DNA from: Armatimonadota bacterium
Lineage (GTDB): Bacteria > Armatimonadota > Fimbriimonadia > Fimbriimonadales > Fimbriimonadaceae
Length of the DNA: 64,000 bases
Reading direction: 5' to 3'
NCBI GenBank assembly: GCA_037138755.1
Contig: JBAXHT010000004.1
Coordinates: forward strand, 143,228-207,227
How positions within the stretch are numbered: position 1 is the first letter of the stretch; each line of letters opens with the position of its first letter. The notes under the pieces were generated by a model. That model did no database searches and was not told the DNA's origin. It saw only the letters and a program-made list of their open reading frames with translations. The position numbers were made by a program, and so were the translations under genes. Positions 16,558 through 25,637 of the stretch are shown one piece after another.

Positions 16558-18699
16558 ATGGGAATCCTCGCGCTCGCAGTCATGTTGCTCGTCCCCAGAC
16601 AAGCTTCGCCTAACCTCCTGGATAACGGTGATTTTCTGGCCGGTGCGAGTGGCTGGACGCTGACCCCTTCGGTTAGCGTCAAAGGCGGAATTCTGCAGGT
16701 GAACAACTCATACGCGCCGGGGACGCCTTACGAAGTGATGGCAAGTCAGCGCGTCGCTGCCTCGGCCCCGGCAGGTTTGGCGGGAGAACTCACGTTCGAG
16801 GCACGAAGCACCACCGGAGCAAAGATTGCTGCAATGCTCGAGAAAGCTAGCGACCCATACACCAAAGAGCTTTACCGTGAAATCAACCTCACTAGCACTT
16901 GGACGCCGTACACGATTTCGAGCTCTTTGGCAAATCCGATCATCTCCGGCTCGCACCAAGTGACATTTCACATGGGCCTCTCGAAGGGGCAGATCGAGAT
17001 CCGGAACGTCGCCCTGCGGATTGCGGGGGCGAAAACGTCACGTCGCGCTTATCCCGAGACTTTAGTGGACTCGGCGATCCAGGCGTACCAAGAATGGACT
17101 GGCGGCGGTTCTAAACCTCCTTTCTCCGACATTTCTCAAAACAATATCACGGCAGGGATCAACAACGTCGATGGCAATCCGTGGGACTGTCAGATCGGAA
17201 AGCTGACGAACCTGCCCTGCTCGGCGGGAGACGTTCTGCATCTGAAGTTCCGAGCTAGGTCCGACAAGCCAATCTCGGTGAGCGGTGTCTTCGAACTCTC
17301 CGAGGCTCCAAACAGCAAAGCGATGTACGAGCCGTTTCGAGTTGAAGGGGACTGGAAAACTTATGAAGTTGGCTTGAAAGCGGCTGAGTCGATTCCCGAG
17401 GGGAAAAGCCAATTCAAGTTCTTCTTCACTGGGATGGGTGAGATCGAAATCACCGACGTAAAACTAGTGAACCTCGGCCCGAACTATCCTGTCTCGAAGC
17501 TTGGTTACTACGCCGGAAAGTCGACTTACGAGCGGGATGAAGTGTGGAAGAAAGAAGCCGACGCGAGGATCGAGAAGCTGCGCAAAGGGAATTTGAATCT
17601 GCAAATTCTTGACACGAAAGGGAAGCCATTGGCGAACCAATTGGTGACCCTGAAGCAGACCTCGCACGATTTTCGCTTCGGAGTTGCACTCACTGGTTCC
17701 TACATGCTCAACCCGAGTCCAGACGGGGTCAAGTATCGCGAGGTCGTGAAGCGACTCTTTAACACCGTCACTTTCGGAAATGATCTCAAGTGGAACGGCA
17801 CCAACCAGGCAACCTTTGATAACCTCATCTTCCCGGCGCAGAAGTGGCTGGCGGATAACGGCATCGCTTTGCGGGGGCACAACCTCGTTTGGGGCTCTTA
17901 CAAGTTCTCTCCGGTCCTGAAGCCCGAGATGTCCAAGGAAGAGACGTGGCGCCAGATCTCGGAGCATGTGAGCGACTACACCAGGAAGATGAAAGGGAAG
18001 GTCTACTTGTGGGACGTTGTCAACGAGGCGTACTCCGAGACCGAGATTTGGGACAAGGTCGGCTGGGACAAGTTTGTAGAGGTTCACCGCCTCGCTAAGA
18101 AGGGGGATCCCAACGCCCTGCTCTGTTACAACGATTACAACATATCGACGAACACAGTGCAACGGGAAACCGCCATTAATCGAGTGAAGCAGATTCAGGC
18201 TGGCGGGGCTCCGATTGACGTCTTTGGTGATCAATCCCACCTAGAACCAGGCGCCCCGAGTATGCGCCGAATGTGGGAAGTTTGGGACGAAGTTCATGCT
18301 AAAACCAAACTTCCCATCGAGATCACAGAGTTTGACTATAGCGTTCGCGATGACGCGATGCAGGCTGGCTACGTCGAAGACTACTACCGGGCCGCTTTTT
18401 CCCATCCCGATGTCCAGGCAATGATCATCTGGGGATTTTGGGAGAACGACCATTGGAAAGCCGCTCAGGGCGGACATATGGTGAAGGCTGATTGGACATG
18501 GCGTCCTGCGATGAATGCGATTGATCGGCTAATCAACAAGGATTGGAAGACGAGCTTGTCTCTGAAGACCGACAGCAAAGGGTTTGTCAGGATGAGGGGA
18601 TTTGCTGGCAAGTACGCGGTGTCGGTTGGAGGCAAGTCGTTTGGAACAAAGATTGACGCGGGAGGGCTTCGCACTCAGTCGGTCAAGCTGCCAAAGTAA
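16558..18699 (+). CDS. Endo-1,4-beta-xylanase (GH10) with two N-terminal carbohydrate-binding modules
   Basis: 713 residues from the ATG that begins a signal peptide (1-17). Two beta-sandwich modules of CBM4/9 type occupy about 17-155 and 170-305, each starting with a DNGDF- or GNPWD-like phrase. The GH10 barrel (about 310-625) has HNLVWG, acid/base E490 in DVVNE, YNDYN, DQSHLE and nucleophile E591 in ITEFD, then WGFWENDHW. A short beta tail follows. It hydrolyses xylan backbone outside the cell. The frame stays open upstream to 16438, but that extension has no signal peptide, so it is rejected. TAGAAT lies ten bases before the ATG. Confidence 0.92.
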   Translation: MGILALAVMLLVPRQASPNLLDNGDFLAGASGWTLTPSVSVKGGILQVNNSYAPGTPYEVMASQRVAASAPAGLAGELTFEARSTTGAKIAAMLEKASDPYTKELYREINLTSTWTPYTISSSLANPIISGSHQVTFHMGLSKGQIEIRNVALRIAGAKTSRRAYPETLVDSAIQAYQEWTGGGSKPPFSDISQNNITAGINNVDGNPWDCQIGKLTNLPCSAGDVLHLKFRARSDKPISVSGVFELSEAPNSKAMYEPFRVEGDWKTYEVGLKAAESIPEGKSQFKFFFTGMGEIEITDVKLVNLGPNYPVSKLGYYAGKSTYERDEVWKKEADARIEKLRKGNLNLQILDTKGKPLANQLVTLKQTSHDFRFGVALTGSYMLNPSPDGVKYREVVKRLFNTVTFGNDLKWNGTNQATFDNLIFPAQKWLADNGIALRGHNLVWGSYKFSPVLKPEMSKEETWRQISEHVSDYTRKMKGKVYLWDVVNEAYSETEIWDKVGWDKFVEVHRLAKKGDPNALLCYNDYNISTNTVQRETAINRVKQIQAGGAPIDVFGDQSHLEPGAPSMRRMWEVWDEVHAKTKLPIEITEFDYSVRDDAMQAGYVEDYYRAAFSHPDVQAMIIWGFWENDHWKAAQGGHMVKADWTWRPAMNAIDRLINKDWKTSLSLKTDSKGFVRMRGFAGKYAVSVGGKSFGTKIDAGGLRTQSVKLPK

Positions 18700-18707
18700 A
18701 CTGGCTT

Positions 18708-19241
18708 GTGATGCAAGGAAAGCGAGCGGCGGATACGGTTGTTACGATTGCCGAGGTGATTCGGCCTAATGAGGCGAACTTCCTCGGCAAGCTCTTTGGA
18801 GGCGAGTTGCTTGCTAAAATTGATCTTTGCGCTTACGCCGCATCCGCGAAGCACTCCGGAACTACCTGCGTTACGGCGAGTTTCGATCAGGTCGACTTCC
18901 ATGAGCCTATTGAGGTGGGGGAACTGGTTACCCTGACCGGGCAGGTCACCTTTGTTGGGAAGACCTCGATGGAAGTGATGGTCGAGGTCTGGACCGAGAA
19001 CCTGAAACACGGCGTCCGACGCCATGCAAACACGGCTCGCGTGACCATGGTCGCCCTCCTGAACGGCAAACCCATCGAGGTTCCGAGGTTGATCTGTGAA
19101 ACCAGGGAAGAAAAGATTCTCTTCTTGGAAGGCAAGCTTCGACGAGACACGCGAAAGAAACTCTCGGCAGAGCGAGCAGCAGAATACGCGCGCATCGAAG
19201 CGCTGTCTGACGAAGAATTAGGTATCGCTCTGTCCGAGTGA
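18708..19241 (+). CDS. Acyl-CoA thioesterase (hotdog fold)
   Basis: 177 residues of the YciA/BACH type: IRPNEANFLGKLFGGELLAKIDLCAYAAS holds the conserved Asn and Asp around the central hotdog helix, followed by VTASFDQVDFHEPIEVGE and VEVWTEN. Such enzymes hydrolyse fatty acyl-CoA in the cytosol. The C-terminal 50 residues are charged and helical. GTG at 18708 is preferred because TAAACT ends five bases earlier (its TAA is also the xylanase stop); ATG at 18711 is the alternative. Confidence 0.85.
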   Translation: MMQGKRAADTVVTIAEVIRPNEANFLGKLFGGELLAKIDLCAYAASAKHSGTTCVTASFDQVDFHEPIEVGELVTLTGQVTFVGKTSMEVMVEVWTENLKHGVRRHANTARVTMVALLNGKPIEVPRLICETREEKILFLEGKLRRDTRKKLSAERAAEYARIEALSDEELGIALSE

Positions 19242-19257
19242 ACAAATCAGGAGCGAA

Positions 19258-19285
19258 CCCCTGTTCCCTCTCTGAGGGCAAGGGG
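19258..19285. terminator. Possible bidirectional terminator hairpin
   Basis: Imperfect stem CCCCTGTTCCCTC / GAGGGCAAGGGG between two convergent genes; no clear T tract. Confidence 0.35.
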
Positions 19286-19293
19286 AGCCGGGA

Positions 19294-20079
19294 TTACATT
19301 CCGAGCCATTTCTTGACTTTGTAGACAGTGGTATCTCGGTTAAGTTGGGCAATCGCTCGGGTCAATGGAACTTGCTTGGGGCAGACCTTGACGCAGTTTT
19401 GAGCGTTTCCGCAGCCGCTCAAGCCGTCGTCCGAGGTCAAGAATTCGTATCGCTCGCCGTCCAACGTCTTGCCTACTGGGTGGGTGCTGAAGAGCAGTGC
19501 CTGGCCAAGGGCCGCCGGTCCAACAAAAGCGGACTTCTCGTTGATTTGGGGGCAAGCTTCCATGCAGCATCCGCAGGTCATGCAGCGCGACAGTGCATAG
19601 CGGAGCTGGCGAACGTGGTCGTCTTGCGGTTGTGCCATTCCCAGGTCGAAGGAGCCGTCGATGGGTACCCAGGCCCGAACTTTTTTCAGGTTCTCAAACA
19701 TCTTGGAGCGGTCAACGATCAGGTCCCGAACCAATGGGAACTTCTTCATCGGCTCAAGCGTGACCTCATAGGTGTCGCCGACCAAGGTTCCGACTTCTTC
19801 GATCAACGCCGTGCAGGCTTGCCGAATGCCGCCGTTGATGTTCATTGTGCAACTGCCACAAACTTCTTCAAGGCAGGCTGCTTCGTACGCTGGAGCGGCA
19901 ACGTTCTTACCTTCAACCGTGGTCGGCTTGCGCTGGACGAGCATTAGGGCTGAGATCACGTTGATCTTGTCGACGTAAGGGACCTCGAAGGTGTCCCATC
20001 GTTGTTCCTTGCCTGCGCCATCCTGGCGAAGAACCTTCAGGCGAATCTTGGTTGCCGATGCTACAGCGGTTGCACTCAT
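19294..20079 (-). CDS. sdhB: Succinate dehydrogenase / fumarate reductase iron-sulfur subunit
   Basis: 261 residues from the ATG at 20079. All three clusters are present: 2Fe-2S with CLEEVCGSC and a later Cys (RQACTAL), 4Fe-4S with CMTCGCCMEACP, and 3Fe-4S with CGNAQNCVKVCP. It passes electrons from the flavoprotein to quinone in complex II. Neither sdhA nor a membrane anchor gene lies on either side, although these normally form one operon, so sdhB is isolated at least within this window. The frame extends 7 codons upstream to a TTG, but SdhB homologues start near the chosen ATG. Confidence 0.93.
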   Translation of the reverse strand: MSATAVASATKIRLKVLRQDGAGKEQRWDTFEVPYVDKINVISALMLVQRKPTTVEGKNVAAPAYEAACLEEVCGSCTMNINGGIRQACTALIEEVGTLVGDTYEVTLEPMKKFPLVRDLIVDRSKMFENLKKVRAWVPIDGSFDLGMAQPQDDHVRQLRYALSRCMTCGCCMEACPQINEKSAFVGPAALGQALLFSTHPVGKTLDGERYEFLTSDDGLSGCGNAQNCVKVCPKQVPLTRAIAQLNRDTTVYKVKKWLGM

Positions 20080-20173
20080 TGCTATCCCAATTCTACGCAA
20101 TTCACCTCTAAAAATTCTTGGAAATGAGGCAGTTGTCTCAACGGTGGAGTAAAGGGTATATTAGAAGTTCGCG

Positions 20174-20179
20174 TACTTT
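20174..20179 (+). promoter_or_regulatory. -10 box TACTTT, five bases before ATG
   Basis: Lies five bases before the rpoZ ATG. A second candidate, TATATT, sits about 17 bases further upstream, so a leadered transcript is also possible. Confidence 0.35.
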
Positions 20180-20184
20180 GTCCC

Positions 20185-20679
20185 ATGCTCCCATCACCAG
20201 ACATCCTTAACGAATATCCTTTGGGCAAATTTGTGCTCTCCAACTTGGCTGCAAAGCGAGCTAAGCAGCTCCGAGAAGGCGCACTTCCTCTCGTGCAGAT
20301 CGAGTCGCGACACCCACTTACGATCGCTCTGGCGGAGATTGCCGCTGGCAAAATTGAGCCGAGAAGCTTTGCCGCCGTTGCCGAGCCCGTGGGCGAGCAC
20401 GTCGAAAGCATTGTTCTCGCCGAAGATTTCGTTGCTGGCGAATTTGGAATGCTCCTCCCTGCACTTGATGAGAACGAAGCCGTTTTGATTGAAACAGTTG
20501 GTCTAGAAGATGCCGACCCGGCATCACTTGCTGATGACGAAGAGATCAGCCTTGCCGACCTTGCAGTTGAAGGCGAAGAGGAAGAAGAAGCTGCTCCGGC
20601 TGCTGAGGATGATACGCTTTCGCTGAGCGATATCGCCGAAGAGGAAGCGTCGATGGAAGACGACGCCGAAACGGAGTAA
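20185..20679 (+). CDS. rpoZ: RNA polymerase omega subunit with acidic extension
   Basis: 164 residues. Residues 8-60 carry the omega core: YPLGKFVLSNLAAKRAKQL, then SRHPLTIALAEIAAGKI, which folds around the beta' C-terminus and aids assembly. The remaining 100 residues are unusual for omega (normally 70-100 in total): a linker and then a very acidic tail of Glu/Asp/Ala. The gene is followed 6 bases later by dnaJ, then prmA, forming a growth-related operon. Confidence 0.82.
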   Translation: MLPSPDILNEYPLGKFVLSNLAAKRAKQLREGALPLVQIESRHPLTIALAEIAAGKIEPRSFAAVAEPVGEHVESIVLAEDFVAGEFGMLLPALDENEAVLIETVGLEDADPASLADDEEISLADLAVEGEEEEEAAPAAEDDTLSLSDIAEEEASMEDDAETE

Positions 20680-20685
20680 CCCACG

Positions 20686-21804
20686 ATGGCCCAACGGGAC
20701 CCGTATGAGGTGCTGGGGGTATCGCGTTCCGCCAGCGCAGACGAAATCAAGTCGGCATATCGCCGACTTGCTCGCAAGTATCACCCTGACGTTAACCAGG
20801 GTGACCCAGCTTCTGAAGAGAAATTTAAGGAAGTCTCCGGTGCGTACGAAGTTCTCTCTGACCCGGACAAGCGAGCCCGATTCGATCAGTTTGGAACCAC
20901 CGAAGGCATGCCTCAAGACCCGTTCTTTGGCGGAGCGGGTGGCGGCGGAATCGGCGATCTTTTCGATATGTTCTTCGGAGCTTCCGGCGGACAACAGGGA
21001 AGGCGACGAACACCGGCTCAAGATGGTGATGATCTTCGTCTCGATCTGCAGATTTCCCTTCTTGATGTCATCAACGGGCTTTCTAAAGAAGTGGATGTCA
21101 ATCGCGCTTCGGAGTGTTCAGATTGTAGCGGTTCGGGCGTCGAGGGTGGAGGGCAGCCGAGCCAATGTGGTGGCTGTAATGGTTCGGGAGTTGTTTCCGC
21201 AGTCAGAAACACGTTCCTCGGGCAAGTTCGCACCCAGACCGCATGTCCGAAGTGTAACGGTCATGGGTTCACAATCACCAATCCTTGCCGTAAGTGCTCG
21301 GGGCAGGGCGTTCGACCCTCGACCGACAAAGTTCTGATCAATATTCCGCAAGGTGTCGAAACTGGTTCGACAATCCACATGCCTGGTCACGGCTCCGATG
21401 GAGTTCGCGGTGGTAGGCCGGGAGATTTGTATGTTGTTCTTCATGTCGCCGAAGATGGTCCGTTTGTCCGGCGCGGACAGCATGTGTTGACTGGAATCGA
21501 TATCACCGTTAGCCAAGCAATTCTCGGCGACGAGATGACCATCGATGGGATCGACAAGGAGCTAACGGTCGAGATCCCGAGCGGCGCTCAACCTGGTCAG
21601 AAGGTGACTTTAAAAGGCGAAGGCTTACCGCCCCTTCACGGTGGCCGAAGAGGTGACCTGGTGGTTGAACTCAACGTCACCGTTCCTAAGAAGGTGAGCG
21701 AAGCCGAGGCGCGGCTGATTCGAGAGTTTGCTGAACTACGCGGTGAGAAAGTGCCTGATGGCAAGTCCAGCCTCTTCGGCGGGCTGTTTGGAAAGAAGAA
21801 ATGA
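20686..21804 (+). CDS. dnaJ: Chaperone DnaJ
   Basis: 372 residues, full type-I architecture: J domain (1-70) with HPD in YHPDVNQG, Gly/Phe-rich linker (75-115), zinc domain with four CxxCxGxG repeats ([32 protein letters not shown], about 140-215), and two beta-sandwich client domains. It delivers clients to DnaK and stimulates its ATPase; dnaK and grpE are not here. Its last 4 bases overlap the prmA start (ATGA). Confidence 0.96.
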   Translation: MAQRDPYEVLGVSRSASADEIKSAYRRLARKYHPDVNQGDPASEEKFKEVSGAYEVLSDPDKRARFDQFGTTEGMPQDPFFGGAGGGGIGDLFDMFFGASGGQQGRRRTPAQDGDDLRLDLQISLLDVINGLSKEVDVNRASECSDCSGSGVEGGGQPSQCGGCNGSGVVSAVRNTFLGQVRTQTACPKCNGHGFTITNPCRKCSGQGVRPSTDKVLINIPQGVETGSTIHMPGHGSDGVRGGRPGDLYVVLHVAEDGPFVRRGQHVLTGIDITVSQAILGDEMTIDGIDKELTVEIPSGAQPGQKVTLKGEGLPPLHGGRRGDLVVELNVTVPKKVSEAEARLIREFAELRGEKVPDGKSSLFGGLFGKKK

Positions 21805-22637
21805 ACTGGATCTTGATCAAGGCGCACCTCTCGCCCGCTCCCGCTGACTGGTCGCCGATCATTGAGATATTTCGAGATTTTGGGATCGAAAACACACTCG
21901 AGGAAAAGGAAGCTATTGTCGGGTGTTACGTCGATGTCGATGGCGTTCAGGATCAAATTGACGGTCTCAAGAAAGCTCTCTCCGAAGTCGGGGTCGACGA
22001 AGTCACCTCCGAGCCACTCGTGGAAGTCGATTGGGAAAATGAATGGAAGAAGTTCTTCAAACCTCGACGGGTAGGACAGCACTTTGTTGTCAGGCCAACT
22101 TGGGAATCCTTTGAAGCCCAAAGGGACGATAAGATCATCATTCTTGATCCGGGACAGGCGTTCGGAACTGGTGACCACCCGACTACAAGGAACTGCCTTG
22201 CTTACTTAGAAAAATATGTCCAGCCTGGGCTCGATGTGTTGGACCTCGGCTGCGGCTCAGGAATTCTTGCGGTCGGAGCCAAGCTCCTGCAAGCAGGCGA
22301 AGTTTGTGCGATTGACATCGATCCCATTTCGGTTGAAGTTGCGAAAGAGAACTTTGAGCGAAACGAAGTCGAAGTTCTTACCGCCGTCGGCGACGTTCTC
22401 TCTCTTCAGTTCGAGGCAGAATGGGACATCGTCGTTTCCAACATCATTTCGGCGACCCTGATCAACCTTGCTCCGGACGCGACTTACGCGCTCCGATCAG
22501 GCGGGAAGTGGATCGTTAGCGGAATTATCTCCCAGAACTGGGCGGACGTGAAGAAGGCCGCGGAAAAGCAGGGGCTAGACTACATCGAGCATGTCGAAGA
22601 AGACGGCTGGGTTGCCGGAGTATTCTCGAAGAACTAA
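21801..22637 (+). CDS. prmA: Ribosomal protein L11 methyltransferase
   Basis: 278 residues. An N-terminal substrate-recognition domain (1-95, with [24 protein letters not shown]) precedes a class I methyltransferase with [12 protein letters not shown] and the SAM loop [15 protein letters not shown], then VSNII in the catalytic region. It trimethylates L11, whose gene is at 46386-46811 in this window. Translation is coupled to dnaJ through a 4-base overlap. Confidence 0.95.
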   Translation: MNWILIKAHLSPAPADWSPIIEIFRDFGIENTLEEKEAIVGCYVDVDGVQDQIDGLKKALSEVGVDEVTSEPLVEVDWENEWKKFFKPRRVGQHFVVRPTWESFEAQRDDKIIILDPGQAFGTGDHPTTRNCLAYLEKYVQPGLDVLDLGCGSGILAVGAKLLQAGEVCAIDIDPISVEVAKENFERNEVEVLTAVGDVLSLQFEAEWDIVVSNIISATLINLAPDATYALRSGGKWIVSGIISQNWADVKKAAEKQGLDYIEHVEEDGWVAGVFSKN

Positions 22638-22650
22638 ACGCCTACCTGCC

Positions 22651-23301
22651 CTAGTCGGCATAGATCTCGCGCGCTTTGAGGAGCAACTGCGCTTCGGTCG
22701 TGTGGCTCTCATCGATTTTCTGGGTCTTGACTATTCGGGAGAAGAGAAGCTCGTTATGCTGCTTGAGCCAGCTCGTGAATCGAGCCATTGCATTGCTCGA
22801 GCCTTCACCCGAGCCAAAGATGATTATCCGATCGGCACCCGCGAGCTTCTCGGCAACAGAGCTAAAGAACTCGTTCTGATTCGCCCGCTCCGAGTTCTTA
22901 AAGTAATCGTGGTTAGTATGTACATGGTGTCGCTGCCCAGAAGGATCATAAGCCTCAACCTTTTCCGGAGTGGTGTCGACGACTTCCATCCGGTAAATGC
23001 GAGCGCCGGAGTGGTTCATAACAACAAGCGAATGAAAGTCCTGCGGTTCGGGAGGACCTTGCTCGACGCCCTCTAGCAAGTGCCTGAGTTCCATCACTTG
23101 CTCCACAGTCAGAATGTCTGATTCTGCTGGCGAGTGGAACACCATGACCTTCCCCCCAACCGTCACCTTAGCGTTCCCATTGTGCTCGACTTCAACGGTT
23201 CCGAGAGTTGCGGCAAGCGATTTCACGTCCCTCCAGCCGAGGTTGTGAGTGAGCGGACGTTGGAAGACAGTGTCGTAAATGCGGCGTTGGTGGGTATTCA
23301 T
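22651..23301 (-). CDS. Conserved protein: HicA-like N-terminus plus eRF1-domain-like C-terminus
   Basis: 216 residues. Residues 1-60 (WRDVKSLAATLGTVEVEHNGNAKVTVGGKVMVFH) resemble the HicA/dsRNA-binding-like fold found in a widespread family of hypothetical proteins. Residues 90-216 have an RNase H-like core similar to domain 2 of archaeo-eukaryotic release factors: LVVMNHSGARIYRMEV, YDPSGQRHHVH, then ADRIIIFGSGEGSSNAM and VKTQKIDESHTTEAQLLLKAREIY. No reaction is established. A role with ribosomes or RNA is only suggested by the folds. Convergent with prmA, 13 bases apart. Confidence 0.6.
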   Translation of the reverse strand: MNTHQRRIYDTVFQRPLTHNLGWRDVKSLAATLGTVEVEHNGNAKVTVGGKVMVFHSPAESDILTVEQVMELRHLLEGVEQGPPEPQDFHSLVVMNHSGARIYRMEVVDTTPEKVEAYDPSGQRHHVHTNHDYFKNSERANQNEFFSSVAEKLAGADRIIIFGSGEGSSNAMARFTSWLKQHNELLFSRIVKTQKIDESHTTEAQLLLKAREIYAD

Positions 23302-23425
23302 GGTTCAATATTCCAGTGTAGAAATCGTGAGTTTTGGTTCCGGTATCGAGAATGCAAATCCACCAAGATCGCGCCCTCTAAGAGTTTGAGCTTTAAGCCC
23401 AAATCCCACGGTGTAGAGGTTGGAA

Positions 23426-23809
23426 TCATTTCGCCACGACATTTTCGTTGGACATCTGTCCAATGATCTCGATGACGCCGTGCGCAGCAATCGCGCTCTC
23501 TCGGAAGGAAGCCAGGTGTCGATAAACTGTCTCGGCTTCGGGGATAAACTTCTCGCAGGCCGCGTGGCAAGCGGCGGCTTCTGTGGCGTCTCCGCCTTTG
23601 AGGCGACTGGCATGGCTCAAGCAGGCATCCGCGCAGATTCGACCTAGCTCCGAAGCGACTTCCATACTGCCCATCATCTCACCTTGGAATGCGCTTCCGT
23701 TACACTGCATCGCGCAATTGTCGCAAGCCTCGATGCAAAGTTCAGAGAGTGATTTTGGGTTTGAAATCTGGATCCTCCACCAGAGCTGTTTGCGCACTGG
23801 CGGTTTCAA
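23426..23809 (-). CDS. Cys-rich four-helix protein (DUF326/copper-storage type)
   Basis: 127 residues or slightly fewer; the TTG start is uncertain. Cysteines are spaced along helices: CIEACDNCAMQC, ICADACLSHA, AACHAACEKF, matching the DUF326 family of four-helix bundles, some of which store Cu(I) inside the bundle (Csp). No Tat or Sec signal is visible, so a cytosolic Csp3-like form is more likely. A true copper role is inferred from Cys spacing alone. The 3' spacer to metH is 48 bases on the other side. Confidence 0.6.
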   Translation of the reverse strand: MKPPVRKQLWWRIQISNPKSLSELCIEACDNCAMQCNGSAFQGEMMGSMEVASELGRICADACLSHASRLKGGDATEAAACHAACEKFIPEAETVYRHLASFRESAIAAHGVIEIIGQMSNENVVAK

Positions 23810-23873
23810 CTATGGCAGTTCAGCTCGTCGCGAACAAGTCGCATACTTTGCTGACATTCATCCATGGACAGCA

Positions 23874-25541
23874 TTATCGGATGTTGAAGTACTTAGCTTC
23901 GGGGTGGTGAACCACGATTGCACTCGTCGACTGCTCCGGAGTGAGCATGAACTCTTCCGTAAGCCCTATTCCGATGTCTTCCGGTTGCAAAAGCTCGAAC
24001 AGCTTTGCTTGATCTTCAAGGTTCGGGCATGCTGGGTAGCCAAATGAATATCTTGCGCCGTGGTACTTCGCACTGAACAAAAGCCGCATTTCATCCGGCT
24101 CCTGATCGGCGATCCCCATTTCAATCCGTACTTGGCGGTGCCAGTATTCTGCGAGCGCCTCGGCGGTTTCGACGCCCATGCCGTGGGTGAAAAGGTAGTC
24201 CTGGTATTCACCTTTTGCAAACAGCTCGCGCTCCAGTTCGGAGATTGCCGATCCGGCGGTGACGATCTGGAAGCCAACGGTATCTGGCGTTGCTCCAATT
24301 GGCCGGAAGAAATCTGAAAGACAGAGCCGACGGCCGTCTCGTTGACGAGGAAATGTGAATCGGAGCCGCTCGGTTCGGGAATCGTCCTGATAAATGACGA
24401 GGTCGTTGCCATCGCTGTGGCAAGGGAAGTACCCCCACTTCACTTTGGGTTGCATGACGTTGCCAAGTTCGCGGCAGAGTCGGTCAAATGTCGGGCGGAC
24501 ATTGGCTTCGAGCCATTCGTTGAACTCGATGTTTCCCATGCCGTCCTGTCGTTTGAACTGCCACTGACCTCGGAAGAGGGCGATAGGGTTGATGTATTTG
24601 TACAGCTCGAAGATATCGAACTTTGTTGCCGCTCGGGCTCCGTAGAAGGGAAGTGAAGGACTCTCAGGTAATGGTTGGATTTCTGAGCGGGTTCCGTCGA
24701 AGGTGTAGAGAACCGGATCAAGAGTATCAACTCGGTGGGATCTAACTCGTTCAGGGAACGACTCTTCGTCGGCGACCGGCTGTGCTGCGGAACTAGAGCC
24801 TAGCTCTTCCATGAGTCGGAGCCCCTCGAAGGCATCTTGCGCGTAAAAGACTTGACCTTTGTAGATCGCCCGAAGATCCTCTTCGACATAAGACCTCGTT
24901 AAGGCTGCTCCGCCAAGAATCACCGGGAAGGCGGAAAGACCTCGGTCGTTGAGCTCGATCAAGTTGTCCTTCATGATGATGGTGCTCTTGACCAGGAGAC
25001 CACTCAGCCCGATAGCGTGGCACTTGTGCTGCTGGGCACCTTCGATGATTGCCTGAATCGGCTGCTTGATACCAATGTTGACAACCCGATATCCGTTGTT
25101 CGTGAGAATGATGTCAACTAGGTTCTTACCGATGTCGTGCACGTCACCGGCGACCGTTGCGAGGAGGATCGAGCCCTTCTCCGAGCCTTCTTCTTTCTCC
25201 ATGAATTGCTCAAGATGGCGAACCGCAGCCTTCATCACCTCGGCGCTTTGGAGAACGAAGGGAAGTTGCATTTTGCCTGCGCCGAACAGCTCTCCCACTG
25301 TCTTCATGCCTGCGAGCAAGAGATCATTGATGATTTGGAGGGGTGAATAGGTCTCTCTGGCTTCATCCAAACGAGTTTCGAGTCCCTTCTTGATCCCATC
25401 GACGATGTGCTTCTGAAGTTGTTCCTCGATCGAAAGTCCATCAAACGAGTTAACAGAAGAGTCAGAAATCTTGACGTTTTCAAACCGAGCCATGAGTTCG
25501 TGCAATGGGTCGTAAGTACACGTTTTCTCAGGTTCGCTCAC
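23874..25541 (-). CDS. metH: Methionine synthase C-terminal half: cobalamin-binding and activation modules
   Basis: 555 residues covering only the B12 half of MetH (full enzyme about 1200). Residues 30-120 are the helical cap. The Rossmann B12 domain has DVHDIGKN with cobalt ligand H135 and GLSGLLVKS. Residues 285-550 are the AdoMet-dependent reactivation domain, with the RYSFGYPACPNLEDQ motif. The homocysteine- and folate-binding modules must be encoded elsewhere. The GTG start has TATCCT seven bases before it, and no cobalamin riboswitch fits in the 96-base spacer to the divergent gene. Confidence 0.88.
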   Translation of the reverse strand: MSEPEKTCTYDPLHELMARFENVKISDSSVNSFDGLSIEEQLQKHIVDGIKKGLETRLDEARETYSPLQIINDLLLAGMKTVGELFGAGKMQLPFVLQSAEVMKAAVRHLEQFMEKEEGSEKGSILLATVAGDVHDIGKNLVDIILTNNGYRVVNIGIKQPIQAIIEGAQQHKCHAIGLSGLLVKSTIIMKDNLIELNDRGLSAFPVILGGAALTRSYVEEDLRAIYKGQVFYAQDAFEGLRLMEELGSSSAAQPVADEESFPERVRSHRVDTLDPVLYTFDGTRSEIQPLPESPSLPFYGARAATKFDIFELYKYINPIALFRGQWQFKRQDGMGNIEFNEWLEANVRPTFDRLCRELGNVMQPKVKWGYFPCHSDGNDLVIYQDDSRTERLRFTFPRQRDGRRLCLSDFFRPIGATPDTVGFQIVTAGSAISELERELFAKGEYQDYLFTHGMGVETAEALAEYWHRQVRIEMGIADQEPDEMRLLFSAKYHGARYSFGYPACPNLEDQAKLFELLQPEDIGIGLTEEFMLTPEQSTSAIVVHHPEAKYFNIR

Positions 25542-25548
25542 ACCTGAG

Positions 25549-25554
25549 AGGATA
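25549..25554 (-). promoter_or_regulatory. -10 box TATCCT, seven bases before GTG
   Basis: Minus-strand box ahead of the metH GTG at 25541; supports a leaderless transcript and excludes a long regulatory leader. Confidence 0.45.
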
Positions 25555-25558
25555 CCTC

Positions 25559-25588
25559 TTGCAGGTTCCCCGCAAAATTGCGTACAAT
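25559..25588 (+). promoter_or_regulatory. Sigma-70-like promoter
   Basis: TTGCAG (25559-25564), 18-base spacer, TACAAT (25583-25588). It gives a leader of about 40 bases containing a strong Shine-Dalgarno (AGGATGAGGGG) before the ATG at 25638. Confidence 0.6.
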
Positions 25589-25637
25589 GCGTGCATCTGA
25601 CGGGGCGGTTAGACCGTCTTCTTAGGATGAGGGGACT

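Noticed and set aside
17464..18240. 258-codon minus-strand frame
   Set aside because: Antisense to the catalytic domain of the GH10 xylanase, whose motifs are unambiguous.
25542..25637. Possible cobalamin riboswitch before metH
   Set aside because: Only 96 bases separate the divergent genes, no B12-box is present, and a -10 box seven bases before the GTG leaves no leader.
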